Source: Natrinema thermotolerans DSM 11552 (GTDB lineage: Archaea > Halobacteriota > Halobacteria > Halobacteriales > Natrialbaceae). Taken from it: DNA of 48,218 bases. The stretch lies in assembly GCA_000337115.1 (NCBI GenBank), contig AOIR01000055.1, positions 321-48,538 on the forward strand, given 5' to 3'. Shown here in pieces: positions 9,022 through 18,900 of the stretch (its first letter is position 1; the number at the start of each line of letters is the position of its first letter). The position numbers and the translations under genes were made by a program. The notes below the pieces were generated by a model that was not told the origin of the DNA, made no database searches, and was given only the letters and a program-made list of their open reading frames with translations.

Positions 9022-9106
9022 TCGTTCGGTGGAAGGGAAAGCGTCGATAAGTACCATGCGGTTTGCCCGGCGTGCGGTCGGCGATGGCACACGCCCCCCG
9101 ATCGAT

Positions 9107-9463
9107 TCACTCTCGAACCGACTCGAGTCGCATCAGCGGATAGCCGTCCTCCATTTCCATGCGGGTGACGACCGTACAGCCTTCGTAGTCGACGACGATT
9201 TCGACCTCGAGGAAGCGCCCCGTCAGTTCGGTGTAGTCGGCCGTCGACTCGGCGAGTGCGGCCTCGAGTTCGTCGGTTCGGACGTCGACGGTGACTTCGC
9301 GACAGTGGGGCTGGTTCTCGATCGATTCCGCCATCGCCGTCGCGAGGCTGGGCGCGCTCTCGGGCGAGACGGGCGTGCCGGCGAACTGGTGGTACAGCGA
9401 GCCGAACTTGATGCCGGCCTCGAAGCAGGCCGTCTCGGCGTCGGTCGGTGTCTCGGAACTCAT
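9107..9463 (-). CDS. mptD: Archaeal dihydroneopterin aldolase (MptD-type)
   Basis: The 118-residue protein matches the archaeal MptD family (formerly DUF372): EAGIKFGSLYHQFAGTPVS near the N-terminus, then ENQPHCREVTVDVR and a C-terminal EVEIVVDYEGCTVVTRME. Family members cleave dihydroneopterin to 6-hydroxymethyl-dihydropterin, a step shared by methanopterin and folate synthesis; haloarchaea would use it for folate. The ATG at 9461-9463 removes nine upstream residues not seen in the family. It lies 85 bp upstream of azf on the same strand and could be cotranscribed with it. Confidence 0.85.
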   Translation of the reverse strand: MSSETPTDAETACFEAGIKFGSLYHQFAGTPVSPESAPSLATAMAESIENQPHCREVTVDVRTDELEAALAESTADYTELTGRFLEVEIVVDYEGCTVVTRMEMEDGYPLMRLESVRE

Positions 9464-9733
9464 ACGATGGGTCTCGTCTGCGGCCGGCAAGGGGATTCCG
9501 ATGTTCGTGGAGCGACGATTGCGACGGTCCGGACACGTCGTTGCGTCTGGCCGTCCGTCCGGAGCGGTCGTCGGCTCGCTGCCGAACGGGGCGGACGCGA
9601 GCGATCCGCCGCCGGACCGAGGACCTCCCTTTCGAAATCGTGCCGCCGTTCGACCGACATCGACCCGCTCGCGACTGATTTCACTTTCACTTTCGGGCTA
9701 TCTTTTAACCCCCGTGCCCGCAAAGACGGTGAC

Positions 9734-10186
9734 ATGAGCCAAGCGACGCTCGGCGACGACGAGGAACTGTTCGGGGAAGCCGCCAACGAGATGCGCGAGG
9801 ACGTCGAGTCCTCGCTCGAGGCGGCCTGGGCGGCCCTGCCCGACGCCGACGACGTCTGGGAGACCGACGCGGACAACGTGTTGGGCGCGCTCAACGGGCT
9901 CAACTCCGCGCTGGAAGTCGGCGACGCCGAGGACCACCTCCGCGACGCGAAGAAGTGGTTCACGATGGGCCAACGTGCCGACGCCTTCGACGACGCCGAC
10001 GACCTCGAGGCCGAGATCGAGGCCCTCGGGGACGCGATCACGGACATCGCCGAGGCCGGCGAGCAGGTCGGCGAACTCACGTCGACGATCCCGGCGCTTC
10101 GGGGCACGCTGCAGGACGCCGGTCCCGCCGACGACGAGGCGGCCGACGCCGCGGACGAAGCGGACGACGAGGAAGACGAGGAGTAA
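9734..10186 (+). CDS. Haloarchaeal DUF5790-like protein
   Basis: A 150-residue very acidic protein with predicted helices, beginning MSQATLGDDEELFGEAANEM and ending in an Asp/Glu/Ala-rich tail of about 25 residues. It has no membrane segment and no catalytic motif. It resembles the haloarchaeal family I know as DUF5790. Function is unknown; the acidic tail suggests a soluble halophilic protein. A TATTTTAACC-like string (the CTATCTTTTAACCC region near 9700-9712) lies about 25-30 bp before the ATG and fits a leaderless transcript. Confidence 0.75.
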   Translation: MSQATLGDDEELFGEAANEMREDVESSLEAAWAALPDADDVWETDADNVLGALNGLNSALEVGDAEDHLRDAKKWFTMGQRADAFDDADDLEAEIEALGDAITDIAEAGEQVGELTSTIPALRGTLQDAGPADDEAADAADEADDEEDEE

Positions 10187-10210
10187 TCGGCCGCCCTCGG
10201 GCTCGCCGAC

Positions 10211-10948
10211 CTATCGGTCCGCGGGCCGCGAGACGTCGCGTTCGGCGACCGCCTCGAGCAGCCGAGCGAGCGCGTCGCCGGCGAGATCGAGCAGTTCCGC
10301 GCCGCGAGCAGTGTCGCCTTCACCCGGATCACCGACGACTCCGTTCTCCGTAAACTCGGCCGCGTCGTAGGCCAGGTTGGCGTGACTCGTCCACTCGCCC
10401 CAGCCGTCGGCAGCGCCGTCGCGGGCCTCGTCGATGCGGTCCTCCCGAACCGAGTCGGGATCACAGTGACGTAGTAGGGCCGTCTCGAGGGGGCCGCCGT
10501 GGCCCATATCGGCGCTGTGGTCGCCGACGGCGTCGAACCAGGTGAAGGGAACGACGTAGGCGTCGCCGTCCCGCGTGAGTCGACCGCCGACCTCCCGGAG
10601 GGCGTCGACGTTGCCGCCGTGGCCGTTGACGAGGACGACCCGGTCGAAGCCGTGGTGAGCGAGGCTCGCGACGGCCTCGCCGACGTAGTCCCGGAACGTG
10701 TCCGCCGAGACCCACATCGTGCCCGGGAACTGGCGGTGTTCCTCGGCGATCCCGACCGGAATCGCCGGCGCGCGGACGACCTCGCGCTCGCAGCGGTCGA
10801 CCCCGGCGTCGGCGACCGCCTCGGCCGTCGCTACGTCCGTCCCGAGCGGGGCGTGGGGTCCGTGCTGTTCCGTACTCCCGACGGGGACGACCGCGAGGTC
10901 GGTCTCGAGGTCCCGAACGTCGGTCCACGTGTTCTCGGAGAGGTGCAT
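10211..10948 (-). CDS. Creatininase family amidohydrolase
   Basis: The 245-residue protein has the creatininase metal-binding pattern: VPVGSTEQHGPHAPLGTD (Glu and His ligands), IPVGIAEEHRQFPGTMWV, VLVNGHGGNVDAL and DMGHGGPLETALL. The family includes creatininase, mycofactocin peptidase MftE and the archaeal deformylase ArfB of riboflavin/F420 synthesis. In an F420-using haloarchaeon an ArfB-like role is attractive but unproven. The frame is open for another 100 codons upstream; MHLSENTWTDV is the family-like start and avoids overlap with the divergent gene at 11091. Confidence 0.88.
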   Translation of the reverse strand: MHLSENTWTDVRDLETDLAVVPVGSTEQHGPHAPLGTDVATAEAVADAGVDRCEREVVRAPAIPVGIAEEHRQFPGTMWVSADTFRDYVGEAVASLAHHGFDRVVLVNGHGGNVDALREVGGRLTRDGDAYVVPFTWFDAVGDHSADMGHGGPLETALLRHCDPDSVREDRIDEARDGAADGWGEWTSHANLAYDAAEFTENGVVGDPGEGDTARGAELLDLAGDALARLLEAVAERDVSRPADR

Positions 10949-11090
10949 GGCCGAACACTCCGACCGCGCGGGCATCAAACCCGCGGTGTCGACGGCTGGG
11001 AGGCCGGGAGCGACGTTCAGTTCGCGACTCGCCTGCGTCACGGCGAACGCAGGCCCAACCCGTTTGCGTCGCCGACTCCTTTCACGACCC

Positions 11091-11435
11091 ATGCCCGACG
11101 ATAGCCGCGAACGCGGCGTCGAACTCGGCGGCTTGCAGGAGACCCTCGAGAGCGAGTCGTACCCGATCGGCCACGACGAACTCCTCGAGAAACACGGCGA
11201 CGAGACGATCGAGATGAGCGGCAACACGACGACGCTCGAGGACCTCATCGGACCGCTCGGCGAGGACGAGTACCGCGACTACGAAGAAGTCGAAGGGGCG
11301 ATCATGAACATGGTCAGCGACGAGGCGATCGGACGGAAGAACTACAGCGACCGCACGCCACCCGCGTCGGGTGAGCAGCGACAGGACGAGGGAGGTCCGG
11401 ATCAGGGTGGACAGGAGGAACAGGAGTCGTTCTGA
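11091..11435 (+). CDS. Haloarchaeal DUF5789-like small protein
   Basis: The 114-residue acidic protein has a compact N-terminal domain (LQETLESESYPIGHDELLEK, then EDLIGPLGEDEYRDYEEVEG and AIMNMVSDEAIGRKNYSDR). A glutamine- and glycine-rich tail follows. It resembles the haloarchaeal DUF5789 family, in which a short hydrophilic domain recurs in many paralogs. No catalytic residues are evident. It is divergent from the creatininase-family gene and convergent with the Yip1-like gene, ending 5 bp before it. Confidence 0.75.
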   Translation: MPDDSRERGVELGGLQETLESESYPIGHDELLEKHGDETIEMSGNTTTLEDLIGPLGEDEYRDYEEVEGAIMNMVSDEAIGRKNYSDRTPPASGEQRQDEGGPDQGGQEEQESF

Positions 11436-11440
11436 GCGCG

Positions 11441-12061
11441 TCAGCCGAGCAACGCGAGGAGGAAGGAGCCGACGCCGACGGCGATCGCCGGCATCGCGGC
11501 CGTTTCGACCGGTACCTCGTGGGTCTCTGCGACACCGTACGCGAGGATGTAGACGCTCCACACCGTTACCGCGATCAGTACGAGAAACGGGAACGGGGAC
11601 ATCGTCATCTCGGCTTGCATCGCTTCGAATTCGGTTACGAGCCGCTCCGGATCGGACCCATCGAACGAGACCTGTTGGATGTGTCGCCACTGGTAGAGGA
11701 ACAGCAGCGGAAACGCGACGACGTTCGGAGCGTACGCCCAGCCGGAGACGGTAAGCGCGTCCGCGAACGTCCCCGTCGTCCGGGAGCCGCCGCTTCCGTA
11801 GTGGACGACCGCAGCGACGACGACCCACCCGATGACGAGAACGATAGCGCTGACGAAGAGAACACCGGAGACGGCCGACATTACCTCTCGCTCGAGCGCC
11901 GGATCGAGGTTCTCGACCTGATCGAAAAGAAGCGTAACCCCGACGTACATCCCTACTAGCTGGACGAGGAGGTGCAGAGCGAACACGCCCGTTCCCCGGA
12001 TAGGGCGGGTCCGTGATTCGAAATAGTCCGCTGAATCGAACAACGGTGTTAGTTCTGACAT
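11441..12061 (-). CDS. Yip1-like integral membrane protein
   Basis: A 206-residue membrane protein with about five hydrophobic helices: FALHLLVQLVGMYVGVTLLF, SAIVLVIGWVVVAAVVHY, PNVVAFPLLFLYQW, FLVLIAVTVWSVYILAYGV and AMPAIAVGVGSFLLALLG. The arrangement matches haloarchaeal YIP1-family proteins (residues SGWAYAPNVV are typical). Role unknown; the family is linked to membrane traffic in eukaryotes but that does not transfer. An AT-rich stretch (TTTTTAAACCGCC on the minus strand, 12066-12076) just upstream is a poor spacing for TATA, so the promoter is probably a little further right. Confidence 0.8.
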   Translation of the reverse strand: MSELTPLFDSADYFESRTRPIRGTGVFALHLLVQLVGMYVGVTLLFDQVENLDPALEREVMSAVSGVLFVSAIVLVIGWVVVAAVVHYGSGGSRTTGTFADALTVSGWAYAPNVVAFPLLFLYQWRHIQQVSFDGSDPERLVTEFEAMQAEMTMSPFPFLVLIAVTVWSVYILAYGVAETHEVPVETAAMPAIAVGVGSFLLALLG

Positions 12062-12130
12062 TAAGGCGGTTTAAAAATCGCATTACAAAGACGTTTTCGA
12101 AAAACCGAGTGGAAAATTAATGGCTATCGC

Positions 12131-14068
<1,938 letters not shown>

Positions 14069-14122
14069 TGCACACGGCTCCGGGATCGCCGGCAATAAGG
14101 GTTATCTACGAATCGAAACACG

Positions 14123-14929
14123 TCAGGGGCGGACGGCCGCCGTCGGGGCTGCGTCGGGATCGGCCAGCGCCCACTGCTCGAGCGTGTCGAAGCCGGGGGT
14201 AACCTCGAAGATCGACGTCCGGTTCGACTCGAGGTCGATCTCGACCCGATCGCCGACCTCGATTCCGGTTTCGTTCGCGTAGCCGCGGGGCACCTCGAGG
14301 ACCCACTTCCCGCGGCCCGAGTACTCGAGGTCCTCGCCGTCCTCGCCGGGTTCGGGTGCGCGGGCGTGGTGTATCTGAGTTATCTCGCCGTCGGCGTCGA
14401 TGAAGATGATGTCGATGTCGAAGTCCATCTCGCGCATGACGTAGGTGAGTTCCTGCTCCCGATTGTGGACGAACAGCATGCCGTTGCCCCGCTCGAGGGT
14501 GTCGTGATCGCTCAGGCCGGTGTAGCGTTCCGAACGGTCGTCGGCGACCTCGACGTCGACGACGGCTTTGGGTTCGGCGCTGGTCCCGTCGTCCGTGGCA
14601 CCGTCGTCGCTGGCACTCGAGCCGTCGTCAGCGTCAGTGGAACCGCTGTCGTCCGTGTCACTACTGGCATCGCCGTCACCGTCGTCGGTGGCGCTGCCGC
14701 CGTCAGTCCCACCGCTGGAGCCGTTCCCGCCGTCGGCTTCGTTCGTGGTGCCGTCTCCGGTATCCGATCGCGTCGTCGACTCGTCGTCGGTCTCGTCGTC
14801 GAAGATCCGGACTTCGCCCTCGTCCGGTCCCCACGGAACCGAGACCAAACCGGCTTGCACGAGGACGACGCCGATGATCGAGACGGCGGCGATCACCAGC
14901 AGCCCCTTCCAGACGGACTCGAGCGCCAT
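14123..14929 (-). CDS. Membrane-anchored DUF192 protein
   Basis: A 268-residue protein with one N-terminal membrane helix (LLVIAAVSIIGVVLVQAGLV, about residues 9-28), a long low-complexity Asp/Ser/Gly/Thr linker (about 45-120), then a DUF192 domain. The DUF192 motifs are SERYTGLSDHDTLERGNGML, YVMREMDFDIDIIFID and VLEVPRGYANETGIEVGD. The layout implies anchoring with the DUF192 domain outside the cell. Family function is unknown. The linker region has TCG/GTC-rich codon repeats that create many spurious frames on the other strand. Confidence 0.9.
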   Translation of the reverse strand: MALESVWKGLLVIAAVSIIGVVLVQAGLVSVPWGPDEGEVRIFDDETDDESTTRSDTGDGTTNEADGGNGSSGGTDGGSATDDGDGDASSDTDDSGSTDADDGSSASDDGATDDGTSAEPKAVVDVEVADDRSERYTGLSDHDTLERGNGMLFVHNREQELTYVMREMDFDIDIIFIDADGEITQIHHARAPEPGEDGEDLEYSGRGKWVLEVPRGYANETGIEVGDRVEIDLESNRTSIFEVTPGFDTLEQWALADPDAAPTAAVRP

Positions 14930-14991
14930 GCACGATTCCTGTGGGGCCAGAGAGTAAAGGTTATTCGGACGGACCTACTCGTCTCGGGTGC

Positions 14992-15065
14992 GGGCTCGTG
15001 GTCTAGCTGGTCATGACGCGGCCTTTACAAGGCCGAGGTCGGTGGTTCGAACCCGCCCGAGCCCA
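14992..15065 (+). tRNA. tRNA-Val (anticodon TAC)
   Basis: A 74-nt cloverleaf. Acceptor GGGCTCG (14992-14998) pairs with CGAGCCC (15058-15064), discriminator A15065. The anticodon stem CGGCC/GGCCG closes loop TTTACAA with anticodon TAC at 15026-15028. The T-arm contains GGTTCGAACCC-type sequence. No intron is present and CCA is not encoded. Its 3' end is copied again about 121 bp downstream. Confidence 0.96.
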
Positions 15066-15165
15066 CTTCCTGTTGCGAGCAACTTCGCGAGCAGCAGGTA
15101 TGTGGACCGAGGGACGGTTCGAACGAGAGAAGGCGACGCGAACCCAGTGAGCGAGTCTTCGCGTT

Positions 15166-15186
15166 GTTCGAACCCGCCCGGGCCCA
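15166..15186 (+). repeat. Copy of the tRNA-Val 3' end
   Basis: Twenty of 21 bases match the last 21 bases of tRNA-Val (15045-15065); the single change turns GAGCCCA into GGGCCCA. The sequence covers the T-loop and 3' acceptor strand, exactly the part that archaeal tRNA integrases leave duplicated. It lies 121 bp downstream with no gene between. It is probably the far attachment site of a very small or mostly deleted element. Confidence 0.75.
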
Positions 15187-15296
15187 GCCGAGACTTTACC
15201 GTGTTCAAACCCGCCGCTCCGAGCGGTCCGGCAAACGGGGAGAAACGACCTCGAGTCGAGACGTCTGACCGACCAACGCCGGCCGTAGTGCTGGCG

Positions 15297-15743
15297 TTAC
15301 TGTTTGAGTCGGGCGACGTTTTCACGGATCTGACCGAGCAGGCCCTCGCCCGACTCGGTCTGGAGGGCGGCATGCAGCGTCGAGTTCTCCGGTTCGTCCT
15401 TGACGACGATCCGGAGGTACGGCTCGAGTTGGTCGAAGTTGTCCGCGAGGACGACGGTGTGGTTGTCCTCGTCGTGGTCGACGACGCCGGCGTCGTCCAG
15501 TTTCGGGACGTGACACTGGACCGACGACACGTAGACGCTCTTGTACTCGTTTTTCGCGACCTCGTCCGGCGGGACGTCGTGTTCCCAGCCCGCGACCGTT
15601 TCGGCCAGCGTCGAGAGTTCGATCGGGTCCTCCCGACCGCGAAGGGCATAGAGGAGGTAGCGACGCCGGCGGTTCGCTAACAGCTCGAGAATCGTGTCGG
15701 CGTCGAGTTCATGGGCCTCCTGACTCGAGGTAAGGGCTTCCAT
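15297..15743 (-). CDS. Haloarchaeal winged-helix protein (DUF7344-like)
   Basis: The 148-residue protein has a winged-helix N-terminal half: LDADTILELLANRRRRYLLY is the first helix pair, EVAKNEYKSVYVSSVQCHVP the recognition part and LDDAGVVDHDEDNHTVVLAD the wing. This layout is common in haloarchaeal DUF7344/ArsR-like regulators that sense unknown signals. The C-terminus ends LLGQIRENVARLKQ. It sits alone between two tRNA genes; its target is not evident. Confidence 0.8.
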   Translation of the reverse strand: MEALTSSQEAHELDADTILELLANRRRRYLLYALRGREDPIELSTLAETVAGWEHDVPPDEVAKNEYKSVYVSSVQCHVPKLDDAGVVDHDEDNHTVVLADNFDQLEPYLRIVVKDEPENSTLHAALQTESGEGLLGQIRENVARLKQ

Positions 15744-15933
15744 AACACGGTATTACCTCCCGGGGCGCAAAAGGGTGTCTTGAATATCCGAAATTCCAAC
15801 AGACGCCGGTAATGGCATGTAGAGTCGCGTGTATCGCCTCCATTACTCACGAATCACACCCGTACTCGAGCGGTCCGGTCGCCGGCCGGCCACCTGTAAG
15901 CCGATCGGAACGACGATCGCGATTCGAAATCCT

Positions 15934-15942
15934 TTTTTATAC
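15934..15942 (+). promoter_or_regulatory. TATA box of tRNA-Phe
   Basis: TTTTTATAC, about 25-30 bp before the tRNA-Phe 5' end, sits in an AT-rich patch within GC-rich surroundings. Spacing fits archaeal TFB/TBP start selection. Confidence 0.65.
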
Positions 15943-15963
15943 GATGGACGGAGAAAGAGATGC

Positions 15964-16037
15964 GCCGCCTTAGCTCAGACTGGGAGAGCACTCGACTGAA
16001 GATCGAGCTGTCCCCGGTTCAAATCCGGGAGGCGGCA
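15964..16037 (+). tRNA. tRNA-Phe (anticodon GAA)
   Basis: A 74-nt cloverleaf. Acceptor GCCGCCT (15964-15970) pairs with AGGCGGC (16030-16036), discriminator A16037. Anticodon stem CTCGA/TCGAG closes loop CTGAAGA with GAA at 15998-16000. The T-arm CCCCGG-TTCAAAT-CCGGGA is intact, so the gene was restored after integration. It is the left border of the island that follows. Confidence 0.96.
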
Positions 16038-16038
16038 T
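16024..16038 (+). repeat. attL: Left attachment repeat within tRNA-Phe
   Basis: TCCGGGAGGCGGCAT, the last bases of tRNA-Phe plus one, occurs again perfectly at 23589-23603 in the same orientation. Flanking bases differ. A 15-bp match at exactly a tRNA 3' end is the expected footprint of tyrosine-recombinase integration. Confidence 0.8.
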
Positions 16039-16121
16039 CCCCTTCTCGGTTTACATGCCGTAACCACAACCCCCCTATTCAGTGGTCTCTATGCCGTCGT
16101 TCGCAAGGGGAGTGAGCGCGG

Positions 16122-17328
16122 GTGCAGCTGATCGAGACCGCGCCCCACGAGTTCGCGGCGCACTTCCTCTTCGCCGCGCACGGTCTCGATCCGTTCTTCG
16201 CGTGCGATAGTCGGATCAAGGACGGCGACGGGAGTCAGCACGCCGAGTTCGAATTCGAGGGCGAGCCGTGGCGCGCGACGTTATCCTATCGTGACTCCGG
16301 GCTCGAGCATCCCGGCGAGCAGCTCCCGACTGGCACCGAATTCCGACTCGCAGAGATGCGCAAGTTCGATCTCAGTGTCGAGAGCGGCGAAGATGTTGGC
16401 GGAGAACGGTCGTTCCACGCTCATATCGCGCCGCGATGGAAGGGGATGCGAAGCGAGGGCGGTAACGAAATCAGTGTCCCCGACGATCTCCACGAAGGAG
16501 TGAATCTCCACGTCCAAGGCTCGAATATCGAATTCGATCGCTATCACCCACTGATCCAGCACGCGGCGCGCGCGGTCGGAATCAACAGCCGGTACTTCGA
16601 CGAGCTACACGACTTTTCGACGATCCTTGATGCCGAGCGGTACGTGCGTGTCGACAAGAACGAGAGCGGCCCAGTGCATGCGCGGGACGGTCCGATAGAA
16701 CTGGGTCATCTGCTCGAGAACGACCGCACGGGGCGACGCAAACTCGTTCAGTACGACAGCGATGAACACGCTCGAGATCGCCCCGGATACTATCACACGG
16801 CGACTCTCGGCCCGCGACGTGTCCGTGAGGCGTTCCCATCACACGAGCTACCGAAGGAGGTGAAGCACTACTATGCGCAGCAGGCGGTGTGCCTGGATAA
16901 CAACCGATCGATCGCACATCCGAAAGTCGGCTCTTCGATCAAAATATATCGCGGATCTCGTCCACGACGCAGTGAAAGAGGCCAGGGAAGCGACGAGATG
17001 AGCTGCGGAAGCCGGTGCCAAGGCGATCGAAGCGGCCGAACGCGGACTGGATCAATCGACGAGCGTGTTCATCGCATGGGCCGCGAAACACGATATCGAT
17101 GTCCGAGATCGGGATGGGGAAGAACTTCGGCTGGAGTTCGGTGTCGTAGATGATATCAAGCGAAAGGTCCGGGAAGGTTACGAGCTGTGGACTGCTGCCG
17201 ATATGCCTGAGGATCGGTACCGGATAGCCAAGATCCAATACGAGAAGGAGATCGACTCTGGCGTCCGGTCGATGGATAAGACCGAGACGAAATCCTTCGC
17301 CTCAGTGGCGTGGCATCACCTCGGCTGA
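16122..17328 (+). pseudogene. Broken haloarchaeal hypothetical protein (DUF7845-like)
   Basis: A GTG-started frame begins MQLIETAPHEFAAHFLFAAH and reads well to about residue 265 (near 16918). The sensible reading then switches to another frame at about 16921-16940 and continues to 17328 as KYIADLVHDAVKEAREATR, an in-frame TGA at 16999-17001, then AAEAGAKAIEAAERG and so on to WHHLG. So there is one frameshift and one stop. I associate the N-terminus with haloarchaeal hypothetical proteins found in integrated elements (DUF7845, from memory). It lies directly beside the left repeat, the place where elements often keep their own maintenance genes. Confidence 0.65.
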
Positions 17329-17411
17329 ACCCGCCTCGGTAGTGGCAACACTATCTAGTGCGGCTATTTTCCAGCAATCTCTGCTTCTTTCTGCATAGCT
17401 CGGTGTTCCAC

Positions 17412-17485
17412 CCTCCGGGGGTGCGGCACGGAGAGGTAGGAATGTGTTTTACTGAAGTCCCGCTTAGGGACACGGCTAAGCGGGA
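17412..17485 (+). other. Two hairpins upstream of the array, possibly a transposon-end remnant
   Basis: A short inverted repeat around CACCCTCCGGGGGTG (17410-17424) is followed by a perfect 10-bp stem TCCCGCTTAG / CTAAGCGGGA (17458-17467 and 17476-17485) with loop GGACACGG. There is no T-run, so a terminator is unlikely. The arrangement recalls the right ends of haloarchaeal IS200/IS605-type elements, where a structured RNA reads out of the tnpB 3' end. No tnpB coding remains nearby, so this is tentative. Confidence 0.35.
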
Positions 17486-17568
17486 ATCTAACAGGGTGTA
17501 TGAGTGTTTGGACCTGTCGTGTCGCTATCCACACCCGGCCATTGGTTTTACTGATGAAATATGATAAA

Positions 17569-17579
17569 GTATTAAATAC
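17569..17579 (+). promoter_or_regulatory. Promoter of the effector array
   Basis: GTATTAAATAC is a strong palindromic TATA-like element centred about 28 bp before the ATG at 17603, which predicts a leaderless or near-leaderless mRNA. It is the only clear promoter before the array, so the cassettes downstream may depend on read-through from here. Confidence 0.65.
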
Positions 17580-17602
17580 ACGTTTGTCTTACTAATCGGA
17601 AG

Positions 17603-18898
17603 ATGGGATTTCGCTCGATGAGCGAGGTGAGTAGCGACACCGAGCGGTCCGGGGGCGGGAGCCTGGACCGCGAGCGGTCGTCGCACTCGTCTCGTTCTAC
17701 CAGTTTTACGGCCGCCCAGTCCTCCGGCGAGCGGTTCGGCGTCGACCTCTACAAGGAGGGTCTCGACGTCGAACTGCAGCGGCTCGCCCAGAACCACGGT
17801 CCACAGCAGGTCCGCGAATGGGCCGAGGAGGGAATGCCCGTCGACACGATAGGCAAACCCTGGGATATGGAGGAGTTCCGCGACCGACAGCAAGAACGCC
17901 CGGCCGAGGTACCGACGGATATCGAACGCCGGAACAACAAGTCCGTCCAGCGCTCGCGTGGCGCGCACAACGCACCGAGCAAGGCTGGTGACACGCAGGT
18001 TCCCGACAGCGTTCGGGACGTCATCTCCTCGCCCGGCCAGCAACTCGACACGAGCATCCAGCGCGCCATGGAGGAGCGCATGGGTGATTCGCTCGGCGAT
18101 GTCCGTATTCACACCGGACCCAGTGCTGCGAAAGCCTGCGAGGACATCAACGCCCGCGCGTTCACTGTAGGGAATCACGTCGCGTTCAACCACGGGGAAT
18201 ACGACCCGAGTTCGGCTGAGGGTCAGCATGTCCTCGCACACGAACTCGCGCACGTCCGCCAGCAAACCGGCGGTGCCGTCTCGATGCTCCCACAGGAAGG
18301 CGAGTTAGAGATCGACCCGGACGAACGTCTGGAGCGTGAAGCCGAAGAAACCGCACAGCGCGTGATGCGCGGCGGCAAAATCGGCGTCCATCGCATGCGA
18401 AAGAGCGACGTGTACGTTCAGCGGATGTCAGCGGACGGCGACGGGATGCTGTACGGTGCGGTCGAAGACCTCCAAGAGCAGGTCAGTGACCACGAGAGCA
18501 GCATCGAGCAGAACGAATCGAACATTCAGGGTATCGAAGACCGCCAGGAGCAGATGATGGGGACGCTCCTAGAAGCCGCGCCAGGGGCACCCGACGAGTT
18601 CGACTGGCAGGGCGCAGCGGTCAAGGGTGCGACCGGTGCTGGTGTCGGATTCGGTGTCGGCGCGATGACTGGGAGTCCCGAACTCGCAGGCATGGGCGCG
18701 CTCATCGCCGGCGGCACTGCCGTCGCCAAGGACGTCTCCAAGGAACTGATGGGGACGCTCATGAACAACCGACCAGGCGGCGAGGCCGACAAGCTCGAAC
18801 AGATGTACAGCGACATGGCCCAGATGTACCAAGAGTTCCTCGAAGCCAGAGAAGACCACGGTGGTCTCGATGGTGTCGCGAAAAGACGAGGTGACTAA
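17603..18898 (+). CDS. Full-length DUF4157 (eCIS-core-type) effector
   Basis: This 431-residue protein has three parts. Residues 1-130 are hydrophilic and Ser/Arg-rich, with no signal peptide. Residues about 134-262 are a DUF4157 domain with VRIHTGPSA (167-175), INARAFTVGNHVAFN and the zinc-peptidase motif HELAH (H213, E214, H217), then LEREAEETAQRVM. After the shared VYVQRM (270-275) comes a variable C-terminal domain: a coiled-coil-like stretch (285-320), a Gly/Ala-rich hydrophobic stretch (about 338-378) and a helical tail. DUF4157 is common in effectors of extracellular contractile injection systems and other polymorphic toxins; here the glycine-rich segment suggests membrane insertion. 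Effector function is inferred. The partner gene starts 2 bp after the stop. Confidence 0.85.
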   Translation: MGFRSMSEVSSDTERSGGGSLDRERSSHSSRSTSFTAAQSSGERFGVDLYKEGLDVELQRLAQNHGPQQVREWAEEGMPVDTIGKPWDMEEFRDRQQERPAEVPTDIERRNNKSVQRSRGAHNAPSKAGDTQVPDSVRDVISSPGQQLDTSIQRAMEERMGDSLGDVRIHTGPSAAKACEDINARAFTVGNHVAFNHGEYDPSSAEGQHVLAHELAHVRQQTGGAVSMLPQEGELEIDPDERLEREAEETAQRVMRGGKIGVHRMRKSDVYVQRMSADGDGMLYGAVEDLQEQVSDHESSIEQNESNIQGIEDRQEQMMGTLLEAAPGAPDEFDWQGAAVKGATGAGVGFGVGAMTGSPELAGMGALIAGGTAVAKDVSKELMGTLMNNRPGGEADKLEQMYSDMAQMYQEFLEAREDHGGLDGVAKRRGD

Positions 18899-18900
18899 CA

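Noticed and set aside
14568-14957. Ser/Val/Pro-rich plus-strand frame
   Set aside because: It is the reverse strand of the low-complexity linker of the DUF192 protein.
16999-17001. Recoded TGA (selenocysteine) in the gene beside tRNA-Phe
   Set aside because: A frameshift lies just before it, no insertion-element structure is seen, and haloarchaea are not known to use selenocysteine; decay is simpler.
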